From contig CAJKFZ010000029.1 in the NCBI GenBank assembly GCA_905199285.1, forward strand, positions 1 to 17,145: 17,145 nucleotides of DNA. The letters run 5' to 3'. The translations under genes were made by a program, and so were the position numbers. The notes below the pieces were generated by a model, which saw only the letters and a list, made by a program, of their open reading frames with translations, did not search any database and was not told where the DNA came from. Of the stretch, positions 1-6,344 are shown piece after piece. Origin of the DNA: an uncultured Ruminococcus sp. (GTDB lineage: Bacteria; Bacillota; Clostridia; Oscillospirales; Ruminococcaceae). The number at the start of each line of letters is the position of its first letter. Within the stretch, counting starts at the first letter, position 1.

Positions 1-334
1 TATATTGTTGTAGTAGTTGGGGCGGTTGAAATGTTGGGACAAGCATTTTACGGCTGTAAATCGCAGTAAACATGTCCACAAGGGTATGTTGTGAAATTGG
101 GGAGCAATGTTAAATATTCAAGACTTGTCCGATTTTGTGTTGAATTGGTTGAGATTTGTGGAGTTGAAGTTTAAGAAAAGTGGACAAATCTGTGGAAACG
201 GTCATTTTGCAGTTTCAACATTCAAAAATCTGTTGAGTGTTGAAAAATTGAATGTGTTGAAGAGAATATTTTCCGGAGAAATATTTCCGGAGCTTTTTCC
301 GCAGTATTTCCGGTAAAAATCTCTTTGAAAGTTA

Positions 335-375
335 TTCCACACAGTTTTAAACACACTGTTGAAAACTGTGTGGAA
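335..375. repeat. 14-bp perfect inverted repeat in the oriC-like region
   Basis: TTCCACACAGTTTT at 335-348 is mirrored exactly by AAAACTGTGTGGAA at 362-375. The 13-base loop holds a further AACA/TGTT pairing. Both arms carry a DnaA-box-like TTCCACA core, so the repeat places two such half-sites in opposite orientation. No T-tract follows, so a terminator is less likely than a protein-binding or origin structure. Confidence 0.75.
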
Positions 376-455
376 ACATTATTTTTTCAACCTGTTTTAA
401 ACCGTGTTCCGTTTAATTTCATTATTTATCAAAGAGCCGTTCCAACGTGTATTCC

Positions 456-650
456 CAATGTTGTCAACTTAAGCGGGGACTCTGTCCCCGTACCCCTGCC
501 AAAGGGTGAATCCACCCTTTGGAATCCCAGTATTAATTATTTACAATATCTCATAAAGAGGCATTGTAAATAATTAGGGCAGGATGCCCATAGAAAAAAC
601 ATCCTCTTTACAAGGTATAATGAGCAGAAAACCTTAAGTTGACGTCATTG
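456..650 (-). repeat. Palindromic intergenic element, copy A (reverse orientation)
   Basis: This 195-bp element has 18-bp imperfect terminal inverted repeats: CAATGTTGTCAACTTAAG on the left, CTTAAGTTGACGTCATTG on the right. The inner GTCAACTTAAG/CTTAAGTTGAC is perfect. Inside are a CGGGGAC-tct-GTCCCCG hairpin (474-490), a 10-bp CCAAAGGGTG/CACCCTTTGG hairpin (499-522) and a 14-bp A+T-rich hairpin (534-547 with 563-576). Its reverse complement aligns end to end with copy C. It is non-coding, contains no transposase, and I see no target-site duplication. It resembles a MITE-like or REP-like element; the mobility mechanism is unknown. Confidence 0.85.
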
Positions 651-674
651 CGTGTATTTCGGGGGCAGTGTCTG

Positions 675-2045
675 TTAAATCTTGCTTTTATCCCTTATAT
701 TCTTTATGATATCTTCTACGAGGCTTTTAAGATTTGCGTCTTTTTCCATTGCTTCCGAAACGCTGGTTACGGAATAAACTATAGTTGAATGATCTCTTCC
801 GCCGAATTCTGTTCCTATAGAGGCAAGGGGCATCTGAGTTATCTCTCTTACGACGAAAATTGCGACCTTTCTTGCAATGGATATTTGTGCAGAACGCTTA
901 TTTGAGCGGATATCGTCAGGTGAAACGCCGTAAACGGTTGAAACTTCTGAAATGATTTTTTCAACTGTTATAGGGATAGGCTGTTCGTCGGTCAGAACGT
1001 CTCTGATAACACTTTGAGCCATCGAGATCGTTATCGGACTTCCTGCAAAATGGTTAAGAGCCTTCAGGCGGACCACTGCTCCTTCGAGCTGACGGATGTT
1101 GGATTTAAGGCGGTTTGCCATAAATTCGGCAACTTCGCTTGGCATTTTAAGTTCTAAAAGCTCGGATTTTCTGTTGATGATAGCAAGTCTTGTTTCATAA
1201 TCCGGAGCGGAAATATCGGCAATAAGACCGCCCTCGAATCTCGTTCTGAGACGTTCTTCAAGGGTAAGAAGCTCTTTCGGCGGCTTATCGGATGTGATAA
1301 CGATCTGTCTGCCTTCCTGATGCAGCTTATAGAATGTATGGAAAAATTCCTCTTGCATACGCTCTTTTCCGGCGAAAAACTGGATATCGTCTATAAGAAG
1401 GATATCTGCGTTTCTGTATTTATCCTGAAAATTCGAGATATGGCTTGTATTCAGGGCGTTTACAAGGTCGTTTCCGAATGTTTCGCTTGTAACATAAGTG
1501 ATGTTGAAGCTTGGCTGCTTTTTTCTTACCTCGTTGGCGATAGCCGTGATAAGATGAGTTTTTCCCATTCCGGAAGGACCGTATATAAACAGCGGATTAT
1601 AATCCGGAACAGCTCTTTCTCCGCAGTTTTTCGCAACGGATTTGCTGCAGGCAAGGGCAAATTCGTTGGATCTACCTTCTATAAATGTATCGAAAGTGTA
1701 ATCGTAATTTGCGAATTTGTACGATTTTTCAAGCTCGGCGTGTTTCTGTTCAAGCTCGTCGTCGGTTGGAACCTTTACCTTTTCAGGTTCGTCGCTGTCA
1801 ACGTTGATAACGATATTTACGTTAAAACCCAGAACGTTTAAAAAAGCGTCTTTAAGAATATCGCCGTATTTGGTCATTACGATATTCTTCTGAAAATCGG
1901 TCTGAATACCGAAAACTGCGTCTGTTCCGTTGAAGCTTGCGGGCTTCATCTGGTCTATCCACGTTGTTATTCCGATTTCCGGTATTTTATCGTTTTCAAG
2001 GCAGTATTTTTTAACATTATCAAAAACATCCTCAAATGAATTCAT
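675..2045 (-). CDS. dnaA: Chromosomal replication initiator protein DnaA
   Basis: DnaA is an AAA+ ATPase that binds origin DNA, unwinds it and helps load the helicase. The 456-residue length is normal. Domain I occupies about residues 1-85, followed by an acidic linker to about 110. The AAA+ domain has Walker A GPSGMGKTH (156-164) and Walker B LLIDDIQFF (216-224). Domain IV, the DNA-binding helix-turn-helix region, spans about 355-456 with the family signature GGRDHSTIVYS at 415-425. The ATG at 2045 follows a good GGAGG ribosome-binding site (plus-strand cctcc near 2052-2056). The gene is divergent from rpmH and separated from it by about 920 bp. Transcription probably starts from the promoter at 2162-2190, with DnaA-box-like sites nearby that could allow autoregulation. 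The identification is secure. Confidence 0.98.
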   Translation of the reverse strand: MNSFEDVFDNVKKYCLENDKIPEIGITTWIDQMKPASFNGTDAVFGIQTDFQKNIVMTKYGDILKDAFLNVLGFNVNIVINVDSDEPEKVKVPTDDELEQKHAELEKSYKFANYDYTFDTFIEGRSNEFALACSKSVAKNCGERAVPDYNPLFIYGPSGMGKTHLITAIANEVRKKQPSFNITYVTSETFGNDLVNALNTSHISNFQDKYRNADILLIDDIQFFAGKERMQEEFFHTFYKLHQEGRQIVITSDKPPKELLTLEERLRTRFEGGLIADISAPDYETRLAIINRKSELLELKMPSEVAEFMANRLKSNIRQLEGAVVRLKALNHFAGSPITISMAQSVIRDVLTDEQPIPITVEKIISEVSTVYGVSPDDIRSNKRSAQISIARKVAIFVVREITQMPLASIGTEFGGRDHSTIVYSVTSVSEAMEKDANLKSLVEDIIKNIRDKSKI

Positions 2046-2423
2046 TTTTAACCTCCATGTATGTATATTTGCCGCTGATAAGGACTTGTTTTATCCGCCC
2101 TTAGCAGATTCAGGCTTAAAAACTTGTTGAAAACAACACTATCCTATAATAATATAATACTATTATAGCACATGAATTTTTAAATTGCAAGCAATTTTAT
2201 TGATAAAGAGTGAGAAAATAAGCTCGGTTTCCACACCTAAATTGACATATTGTTGAAAACTTTGTGGATTTAACCTTGTCCATGTTCAAAACCTGCTTAA
2301 ATAACGCAGCGAAAAAGAAAAATCTATGTTGAAAACCGTCGTCTTCGAAAGTTTTAAACGTAGTTTTCAAAAGTTTCAACATTTTTAATTTCACACATTG
2401 TGCAAAGCAGGGATACCCCTGCA
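2046..2423. other. dnaA upstream region; likely right half of oriC
   Basis: This non-coding region lies between the dnaA start and repeat copy B. It contains the dnaA promoter, an A+T tract at 2145-2167 with only one G/C base (a candidate unwinding element), and DnaA-box-like 9-mers: TTATCCGCC at 2091, GTTTCCACA at 2227, and the complement of TGTGGATTT at 2263. TGTTGAA or its complement occurs at 2125, 2251, 2327 and 2375, matching the density on the other side of dnaA. A small GCAGGG-atac-CCCTGC hairpin sits at 2407-2422. The origin role is inferred from position and motif clustering. Confidence 0.6.
2162..2190 (-). promoter_or_regulatory. dnaA promoter (sigma-A type, extended -10)
   Basis: Read on the minus strand, TTGCAA (plus 2185-2190) is followed by a 17-base spacer and TATAAT (plus 2162-2167). 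A TG one base upstream of the -10 gives an extended -10. Transcription would start near 2155, leaving a leader of about 110 bases before dnaA. Confidence 0.8.
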
Positions 2424-2600
2424 CGATGCCAACAACTTAAGGATTTCTGTTCCTCGCACTCTTTTCAAAAGGATGTTCATTCTATGGTTTTTCTACCCTA
2501 ATTATTTTCATTACCTCTTTACGGGGTAATGAAAATAATTAATATCGGGATTCCAAAGGGGATTTACTCCCCTTTGGCAGGGGGTGTGGGGGACGGTGAC
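2424..2600 (+). repeat. Palindromic intergenic element, copy B
   Basis: The left end CGATGCCAACAACTTAAG matches the family terminus. A perfect 17-bp A+T-rich stem pairs 2499-2515 with 2525-2541, and a 9-bp CCAAAGGGG/CCCCTTTGG hairpin lies at 2553-2577. The sequence then reads GGCAGGGGG, but the usual GGGGAC/GTCCCC hairpin and the right CTTAAGTTGAC terminus are missing. In their place is a different set of hairpins (2600-2661), so this copy is truncated or fused at its right end. Confidence 0.8.
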
Positions 2601-2661
2601 TCCCTACAGTGTAGGGAGATGTCACGAAGTGACAGAGGGTCGAGGCTCCTGTTAGGAGTCC
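2600..2661. repeat. Second hairpin-type repeat fused to copy B
   Basis: Three successive palindromes follow copy B directly: CTCCCTACA-g-TGTAGGGAG (2600-2618), TGTCAC-gaa-GTGACA (2620-2634), and GGCTCCT-gtt-AGGAGTCC (2644-2661, one G-T pair). They differ from the modules of the main element. The pattern CTCCCT..AGGGAG-x-TGTCAC..GTGACAGAGGG resembles dispersed intergenic repeats that I recall from clostridial genomes. That resemblance is from memory and was not searched. Between 2662 and 2766 I see nothing further. Confidence 0.6.
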
Positions 2662-2766
2662 ACCACAGATAACTGACGAATCTGAAAAATATATCGCCGG
2701 TATTTGAATCCATATTGGTAAAAAATCTGAAAATTTATCTTTTTTAAAAAAAATTCCGGAAATTGC

Positions 2767-2795
2767 TTGACATATCTTTTTTTTTAATATATAAT
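2767..2795 (+). promoter_or_regulatory. rpmH promoter, consensus sigma-A
   Basis: A perfect TTGACA (2767-2772), a 17-base spacer and a perfect TATAAT (2790-2795). This is the strongest promoter in the window and suits a highly expressed ribosomal protein gene. The predicted start near 2802 gives an untranslated leader of about 160 bases. A further TATAAT at 2931-2936 lacks a recognisable -35. Confidence 0.9.
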
Positions 2796-2964
2796 GTTTT
2801 AGTGTAATGACCACAGGTATTATGGCATTAGTCTGTTATGCCGATGAAGGTTCAATAATCGGAATGACAAGCTTTTTAAAATGAGATCGCAGAGCTGTGA
2901 TTTGCGTGAGCCGTTTTGAGCTTTCATTCTTATAATACATTTGCGCAGAGAGGAGGATCTGAAT

Positions 2965-3099
2965 ATGAAAAGAACATATCAGCCTAAGAAGCTCCACAGA
3001 AAGAAGGAGCATGGCTTCATGAAGAGAATGTCTACTAAGAACGGCAGAAAGGTTTTAGCTCGTAGAAGATCTAAGGGCAGAGCAAGATTAACTCACTGA
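2965..3099 (+). CDS. rpmH: 50S ribosomal protein L34
   Basis: The 44-residue basic protein begins MKRTYQPKKLHRKKEHGF and ends RARLTH, matching the full length and sequence pattern of bacterial L34, a small component of the large ribosomal subunit. The ATG follows a strong GAGGAGG ribosome-binding site. The gene was too short for a simple ORF cutoff but is unmistakable. It has its own consensus promoter and a strong terminator directly behind it, so most transcripts should be monocistronic even though rnpA is next, as in most bacteria. Confidence 0.98.
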   Translation: MKRTYQPKKLHRKKEHGFMKRMSTKNGRKVLARRRSKGRARLTH

Positions 3100-3106
3100 C
3101 GAGGCT

Positions 3107-3138
3107 GACCACAAAATCTTTATTTTGTGGTCTTTTTT
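3107..3138 (+). terminator. Rho-independent terminator after rpmH
   Basis: A perfect 11-bp stem, GACCACAAAAT (3107-3117) with ATTTTGTGGTC (3122-3132), has a 4-base loop and is followed by six T. It lies 7 bases after the rpmH stop and should cut off or attenuate read-through into rnpA. Confidence 0.92.
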
Positions 3139-3208
3139 GTTAGCGGCAGTATCGGAAAATATTTTTGCAGAAACTGCCTGAAAATGTATGCTTTATGGTA
3201 TTATTATT

Positions 3209-3577
3209 ATGCTTTATACGGAAATTTTAAACGATAATAAAGACTTCCTTGCGCTTTATAAAAAAGGAAAGTATTCGGCTTCTAAATATTCGGTTATATA
3301 TGTTCGTCCGAATGGCAGACCTTATAACAGATTCGGTATTACGGCAGGAAAAAAGGTCGGCAACGCTGTTTGCAGAAACAGGGCGAAAAGACTTATCCGT
3401 CTCGCTTACAGACAAGCCGAGATAAATCTTCCCGTCGGTATGGATATCGTTATTGTCGCAAGAAGCTGCATATGCAGCGTTAAATCACAGGAATACTGCG
3501 GATATATGGAAAAATACGGCGTTGCTGAAATAAACAGAATGTTCAGAAGCTTCTCTTACGGGAAAAAACGAACATGA
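3209..3577 (+). CDS. rnpA: Ribonuclease P protein component
   Basis: RnpA is the protein subunit of RNase P, which removes tRNA 5' leaders together with the catalytic RNA. The 122-residue reading from 3209 begins MLYTEILNDNKDFLALYKKGK, which fits the family N-terminus. The conserved basic RNR box (CRNRAKRLIRLAYR) lies at about residues 55-68, preceded by GITAGKKVGNAV. An in-frame ATG at 3188 would add MLYGIII, but neither start has a visible Shine-Dalgarno sequence; I prefer 3209 from the family N-terminus. A weak promoter-like TTGCAG-16-TATGCT (3165-3192) precedes it, so the message could have a very short leader. The gene overlaps yidD by 4 bases (ATGA), suggesting coupled translation. Confidence 0.93.
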   Translation: MLYTEILNDNKDFLALYKKGKYSASKYSVIYVRPNGRPYNRFGITAGKKVGNAVCRNRAKRLIRLAYRQAEINLPVGMDIVIVARSCICSVKSQEYCGYMEKYGVAEINRMFRSFSYGKKRT

Positions 3578-3882
3578 AATATATCGCTGTTTTACTTATA
3601 AAATTTTATCGGAAATTTATATCTCCGCTTTTTCCGGCTAAATGTAAATATACTCCTACCTGCAGCGGATACGCTCTTGATGCGTTCAGAAAATTCGGAT
3701 TTTTCCGTGGTTTTCTGCTTTCCGTTTGCAGGATATTCCGATGCAATCCATGGTCTTTGGGAGGATTCGATCCCGTTCCGGATAAGTTTACACTAAAGCC
3801 GAAAAAAATAGATTATTTCGCCGTTCGCAGCGAGCATAATAATTACGATCACGATGACGAAGAAAAAGACGACAACGATTAA
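3574..3882 (+). CDS. yidD: Membrane protein insertion efficiency factor YidD
   Basis: The 102-residue protein of the small YidD (DUF37) family is thought to assist YidC-dependent insertion of inner-membrane proteins. It has an N-terminal amphipathic or hydrophobic stretch (MKYIAVLLIKFYRKFISP) and the characteristic cysteine-bearing motifs CKYTPTCSGYA (about 24-34) and CRIFRCNPW (about 52-60), then GGFDPVP. The C-terminus ends in a highly acidic Asp/Glu tail (DHDDEEKDDND) beyond the conserved core. The start overlaps the rnpA stop, and yidC begins 12 bases downstream, the standard rnpA-yidD-yidC arrangement. Confidence is high. Confidence 0.95.
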   Translation: MKYIAVLLIKFYRKFISPLFPAKCKYTPTCSGYALDAFRKFGFFRGFLLSVCRIFRCNPWSLGGFDPVPDKFTLKPKKIDYFAVRSEHNNYDHDDEEKDDND

Positions 3883-3894
3883 GAGGGATGAAAT

Positions 3895-5022
3895 TTGAAC
3901 GCACTTTATGATATTATCGGTATTCCTTTCGGATACCTTATGAAACTTATAAGCTATGTTTGCAGCAATTACGCTATTTCGATAATAATTTTTACGGTTG
4001 TTACAAAGATACTGCTTTTTCCGGTAAACTACAAAACCCAGAAAAATGCCGCAAGAATGCAGCTTCTTAACCCTAAGCTCGAAAAGCTCAAAAAAAGCTA
4101 TGCCAATAATCCGCAGAGACTTCAGGAAGAACAGCAGAAACTTTACGTTCAGGAAGGCATTAATCCAATGGGAAGCTGCCTGCCGGCGTTTATTCAGATG
4201 TTCCTGCTTTTCGGAGTTCTCGACGTTATCTATAAACCGCTTACACATATTCTAAGAATTCCTAAGGAAATAAGAAAAAGTGCGCTGGAAATCGCCGGTT
4301 CAAGCCTTAAAATAAAAGACTTGAGAAGCGAGCTTGAAATTATGACAGCCGTTTCCGACGCTCCGGATAAATTCAGCGGTCTTGCAGATAATTTTCTTTC
4401 CAATGTTCAGGAATTTATCGGAAACTTTACCGTTTTCGGCGCAAATCTTGGTAAAACACCTACGCTTCATCCGGATACATGGAACAGCGAAGCGGTAATT
4501 CTTGTACTTATTCCGATTCTTGCCGGTCTTTCACAGCTCGTTTCTTCTGTTTACAGCCAGATGCATCAGAAGAAAACCAATCCCAATATGCAGGGCGGCG
4601 GCTGTATGACATTTATGATGTATTTCATGCCGCTTCTTTCAGTATGGTTCGCATTCAATGTTCCGGCTGGTATAGGTTTCTATTGGATCTGGTCGGCTCT
4701 TTTCTCTTTCTTTATCACTCTTGGCCTTAATATGTATTTCACTCCCGAACGTACGGCTGCCATCAACGAAAAGGAAAAGGAAAAAGCAAGGATATATGCT
4801 GAAAAACATCCCGAAAAGAAAACATTTATGCAGAGAATGATGGAGCAGCAGGAACTTTTGAATCAGCAGCAGAACGGCGCTTCAAATCAGAAAAAATCAA
4901 ACGGAGATAAGATCTCACGTTCTGAAATGAATAAATATAACCGTGATAAGATCAGCGAAGCAAGAAGAAAAATGGCTGAAAAATACGGCGATATATACGA
5001 TGAAAACGAAAGCGACGATTAA
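3895..5022 (+). CDS. yidC: Membrane protein insertase YidC/Oxa1 family
   Basis: YidC inserts and folds membrane proteins, alone or with Sec. The protein has 375 residues. Hydrophobic segments lie at about 27-42 (ISIIIFTVVTKILLFPV), 93-112, 195-217 and 238-275. A charged hairpin (QKNAARMQLLNPKLEKLKK) follows the first, as in Oxa1/YidC proteins. It lacks the large periplasmic domain of Proteobacterial YidC, as expected for a Gram-positive type. Lys38 aligns by eye with the groove arginine of other YidCs (tentative). The basic, Gln- and Asn-rich C-terminal tail (about 285-375) is likely cytosolic and may contact ribosomes. The start is TTG with AAGAGGG 7 bases upstream; the nearby ATG at 3888 is out of frame. 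jag follows after 19 bases. Confidence 0.95.
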   Translation: MNALYDIIGIPFGYLMKLISYVCSNYAISIIIFTVVTKILLFPVNYKTQKNAARMQLLNPKLEKLKKSYANNPQRLQEEQQKLYVQEGINPMGSCLPAFIQMFLLFGVLDVIYKPLTHILRIPKEIRKSALEIAGSSLKIKDLRSELEIMTAVSDAPDKFSGLADNFLSNVQEFIGNFTVFGANLGKTPTLHPDTWNSEAVILVLIPILAGLSQLVSSVYSQMHQKKTNPNMQGGGCMTFMMYFMPLLSVWFAFNVPAGIGFYWIWSALFSFFITLGLNMYFTPERTAAINEKEKEKARIYAEKHPEKKTFMQRMMEQQELLNQQQNGASNQKKSNGDKISRSEMNKYNRDKISEARRKMAEKYGDIYDENESDD

Positions 5023-5041
5023 TTTTTAAGGAGTTTTTTAT

Positions 5042-6139
5042 ATGACAGAAATTTTTAAGGCCGCAACCGTTGAAGAGGCAAAGGCTCTTGCGGCAAAAAA
5101 GTTCGGCAAGGATATCAGATCCATTAAATTTGAAATTATTGAAGAAGGTAAAAAAGGTCTTTTCGGAATCGGAAAAAAAGAAGCCGTCGTGAAGGCAAGC
5201 TTTGTTGAATCAGCTCCCGTTAAGCCGGCTGCCGCTGCAAAACCTGCGGCAAATGTTCAGCCTGTAAAAAAATCGGAGCCTGCGGCTGCTGTTCCAAAAT
5301 CGGCTCCCGCAAGCAAGCCTGTTGAAAAAGCTAAGCCGGATATCAAGACTGAAACTGCTGAAAAAATTGAGGAAAAAAAGGCTGAGCCTGTTAAAAAGAC
5401 CGAAAAAAATCCTGCTGAAAACGCTTTTATCAAGGACGATATGGAGGAATTTTCTATCGAAAACTTTACTCTTATCGAGGATGAAGCTCTTATACATTCA
5501 AAGGTAAAGCTTGCGAGAGATTATATCACAAGTATTCTCCGTGCAATAGATATAAACGCCGAATTCCAGATATATCAGAATGAAACGGGCGCTGTTATCA
5601 ATATCGAAAGCGACAATAACGGTACTGTTATCGGCAGAAGAGGCGAGACTCTTGACGCTATTCAGTATCTCTGCTCTATCATTGCTAATAAGGGCGATAA
5701 GGATTATTTCAGAATTACAATTGACTGTCTCGGCTACAGAAGCAAGAGAAAGGAAACTCTTGAACAGCTTGCTGCTAAGGTTGCAAAATCAGTCCTCCGA
5801 ACAGGACGTTCACAGCCGCTTGAGCCGATGAATCCTTACGAAAGAAGAGTTATTCATTCTGCTATTTCCGAGATTGAGGGAGTTTCCTCACGTTCTGTCG
5901 GCGAAGAGCCTTACAGAAAAATTATCGTTTCATCCAATAATCCTAAGTACGGCGGAGGCAGAAGACGTGATAACCGCCGTGACGGTGGAAGAAGAAATAA
6001 TAATCCGAGAAACCGTGACAGAGAGGTCAGCATGGAGAGAAAGTCGGTTGATCTTTCAACTAGCTTTGAAAAGGATTATAAAAGACCTAAGCCGGAAGAC
6101 AGCATCGAGGGCGGTCTTTACGGTAAAATAGAGCTTTGA
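5042..6139 (+). CDS. jag: Jag/KhpB (EloR) RNA-binding protein with KH and R3H domains
   Basis: The family is an RNA-binding protein usually encoded next to yidC, linked in streptococci to cell elongation and division control. Its 365 residues comprise a Jag-N domain (about 1-52, with KKGLFGIGKKEA), an Ala/Pro/Lys/Glu-rich low-complexity linker (about 55-128), and a KH domain with the GxxG loop GRRG at 198-201. An R3H domain follows, with the R-x3-H motif at R268-H272. An Arg/Asn/Gly-rich tail (about 302-330) may add nonspecific RNA affinity. The ribosome-binding site AAGGAG is 7 bases before the ATG. It is likely the last gene of the rnpA-yidD-yidC-jag operon; element copy D follows six bases after its stop. 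Confidence 0.95.
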   Translation: MTEIFKAATVEEAKALAAKKFGKDIRSIKFEIIEEGKKGLFGIGKKEAVVKASFVESAPVKPAAAAKPAANVQPVKKSEPAAAVPKSAPASKPVEKAKPDIKTETAEKIEEKKAEPVKKTEKNPAENAFIKDDMEEFSIENFTLIEDEALIHSKVKLARDYITSILRAIDINAEFQIYQNETGAVINIESDNNGTVIGRRGETLDAIQYLCSIIANKGDKDYFRITIDCLGYRSKRKETLEQLAAKVAKSVLRTGRSQPLEPMNPYERRVIHSAISEIEGVSSRSVGEEPYRKIIVSSNNPKYGGGRRRDNRRDGGRRNNNPRNRDREVSMERKSVDLSTSFEKDYKRPKPEDSIEGGLYGKIEL

Positions 6140-6144
6140 TCTGA

Positions 6145-6324
6145 GGGGGACGCTGTCCCCCTTTAACCCCCTGCTTAAGGGGAGTACATCCCCTTAAGAA
6201 TCCCGGTAATAGAATTATTAAGAATACCCCTTTTTAAGGGGTATTCTTAATAATTGATAATAATGGGTTTCCAAAGGGTGGATTCACCCTGTGGCAGGGG
6301 GGAAGGGGGGGACAGCGTCCCCCC
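6145..6324. repeat. Palindromic intergenic element, copy D (two half-elements head to head)
   Basis: The 180-bp jag-mnmE spacer is nearly symmetric. Outer hairpins are GGGGGAC-gct-GTCCCCC (6145-6161) and its counterpart (6306-6324). Next inward are CTTAAGGGG/CCCCTTAAG (6174-6198) on the left and CCAAAGGGTG/CACCCTGTGG (6271-6294, one mismatch) on the right. The centre is an 18-bp perfect stem (6213-6230 with 6238-6255). Left and right halves are inverted relatives of the GGGATTCC...GGCAGGGG...GGGGAC module of copies A-C. The CTTAAG...TTGAC ends are missing. The mnmE ribosome-binding site begins 7 bases after it. No T-tract follows the stems, so it is not a standard terminator. Confidence 0.8.
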
Positions 6325-6344
6325 ATAAACAAAGGAGTGTTTTA

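Larger units (their letters stand above)
1..674. other. Non-coding region downstream of dnaA; likely left half of oriC
   Basis: There is no convincing gene here. Several 9-mers resemble the DnaA box TTATCCACA with two mismatches: ATGTCCACA at 72-80, the complement of TGTGGAAAC near 191-199 and again near 369-377, TTAAACACA near 347-355, and TATTCCACA near 333-341. TGTTGAA or its complement recurs at 138, 214, 238, 255 and 357. A 14-bp inverted repeat lies at 335-375, and TTTCCGGAG-like units repeat at 266-315. In many Firmicutes oriC has two parts on either side of dnaA, with the unwinding site downstream, so this is the expected place. The next gene on the left, commonly dnaN, is outside the window. 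The origin assignment is inferred from context and motifs; I found no perfect TTATCCACA. Confidence 0.6.

Noticed and set aside
107..573. Two plus-strand open frames (107-316, 325-573) left of dnaA
   Set aside because: Neither has a recognisable protein pattern or ribosome-binding site. They lie in motif-rich origin DNA, and the second runs through repeat copy A.
456..650. CRISPR array interpretation of the repeats
   Set aside because: The copies are dispersed, contain internal palindromes and lack regularly spaced direct repeats or spacers; no cas genes are present.
1320..2130. Plus-strand open frames opposite dnaA
   Set aside because: Antisense shadows of a secure dnaA gene, without ribosome-binding sites or family features.
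2539..2814. Minus-strand open frame across repeat copy B and the rpmH promoter
   Set aside because: It is made largely of repeat sequence and overlaps a consensus promoter; no protein family is recognised.
6291..6344. Upstream GTG start for mnmE
   Set aside because: It lies within repeat copy D and encodes a Gly-rich 18-residue extension foreign to MnmE; the ATG at 6345 has a good ribosome-binding site and the family N-terminus.
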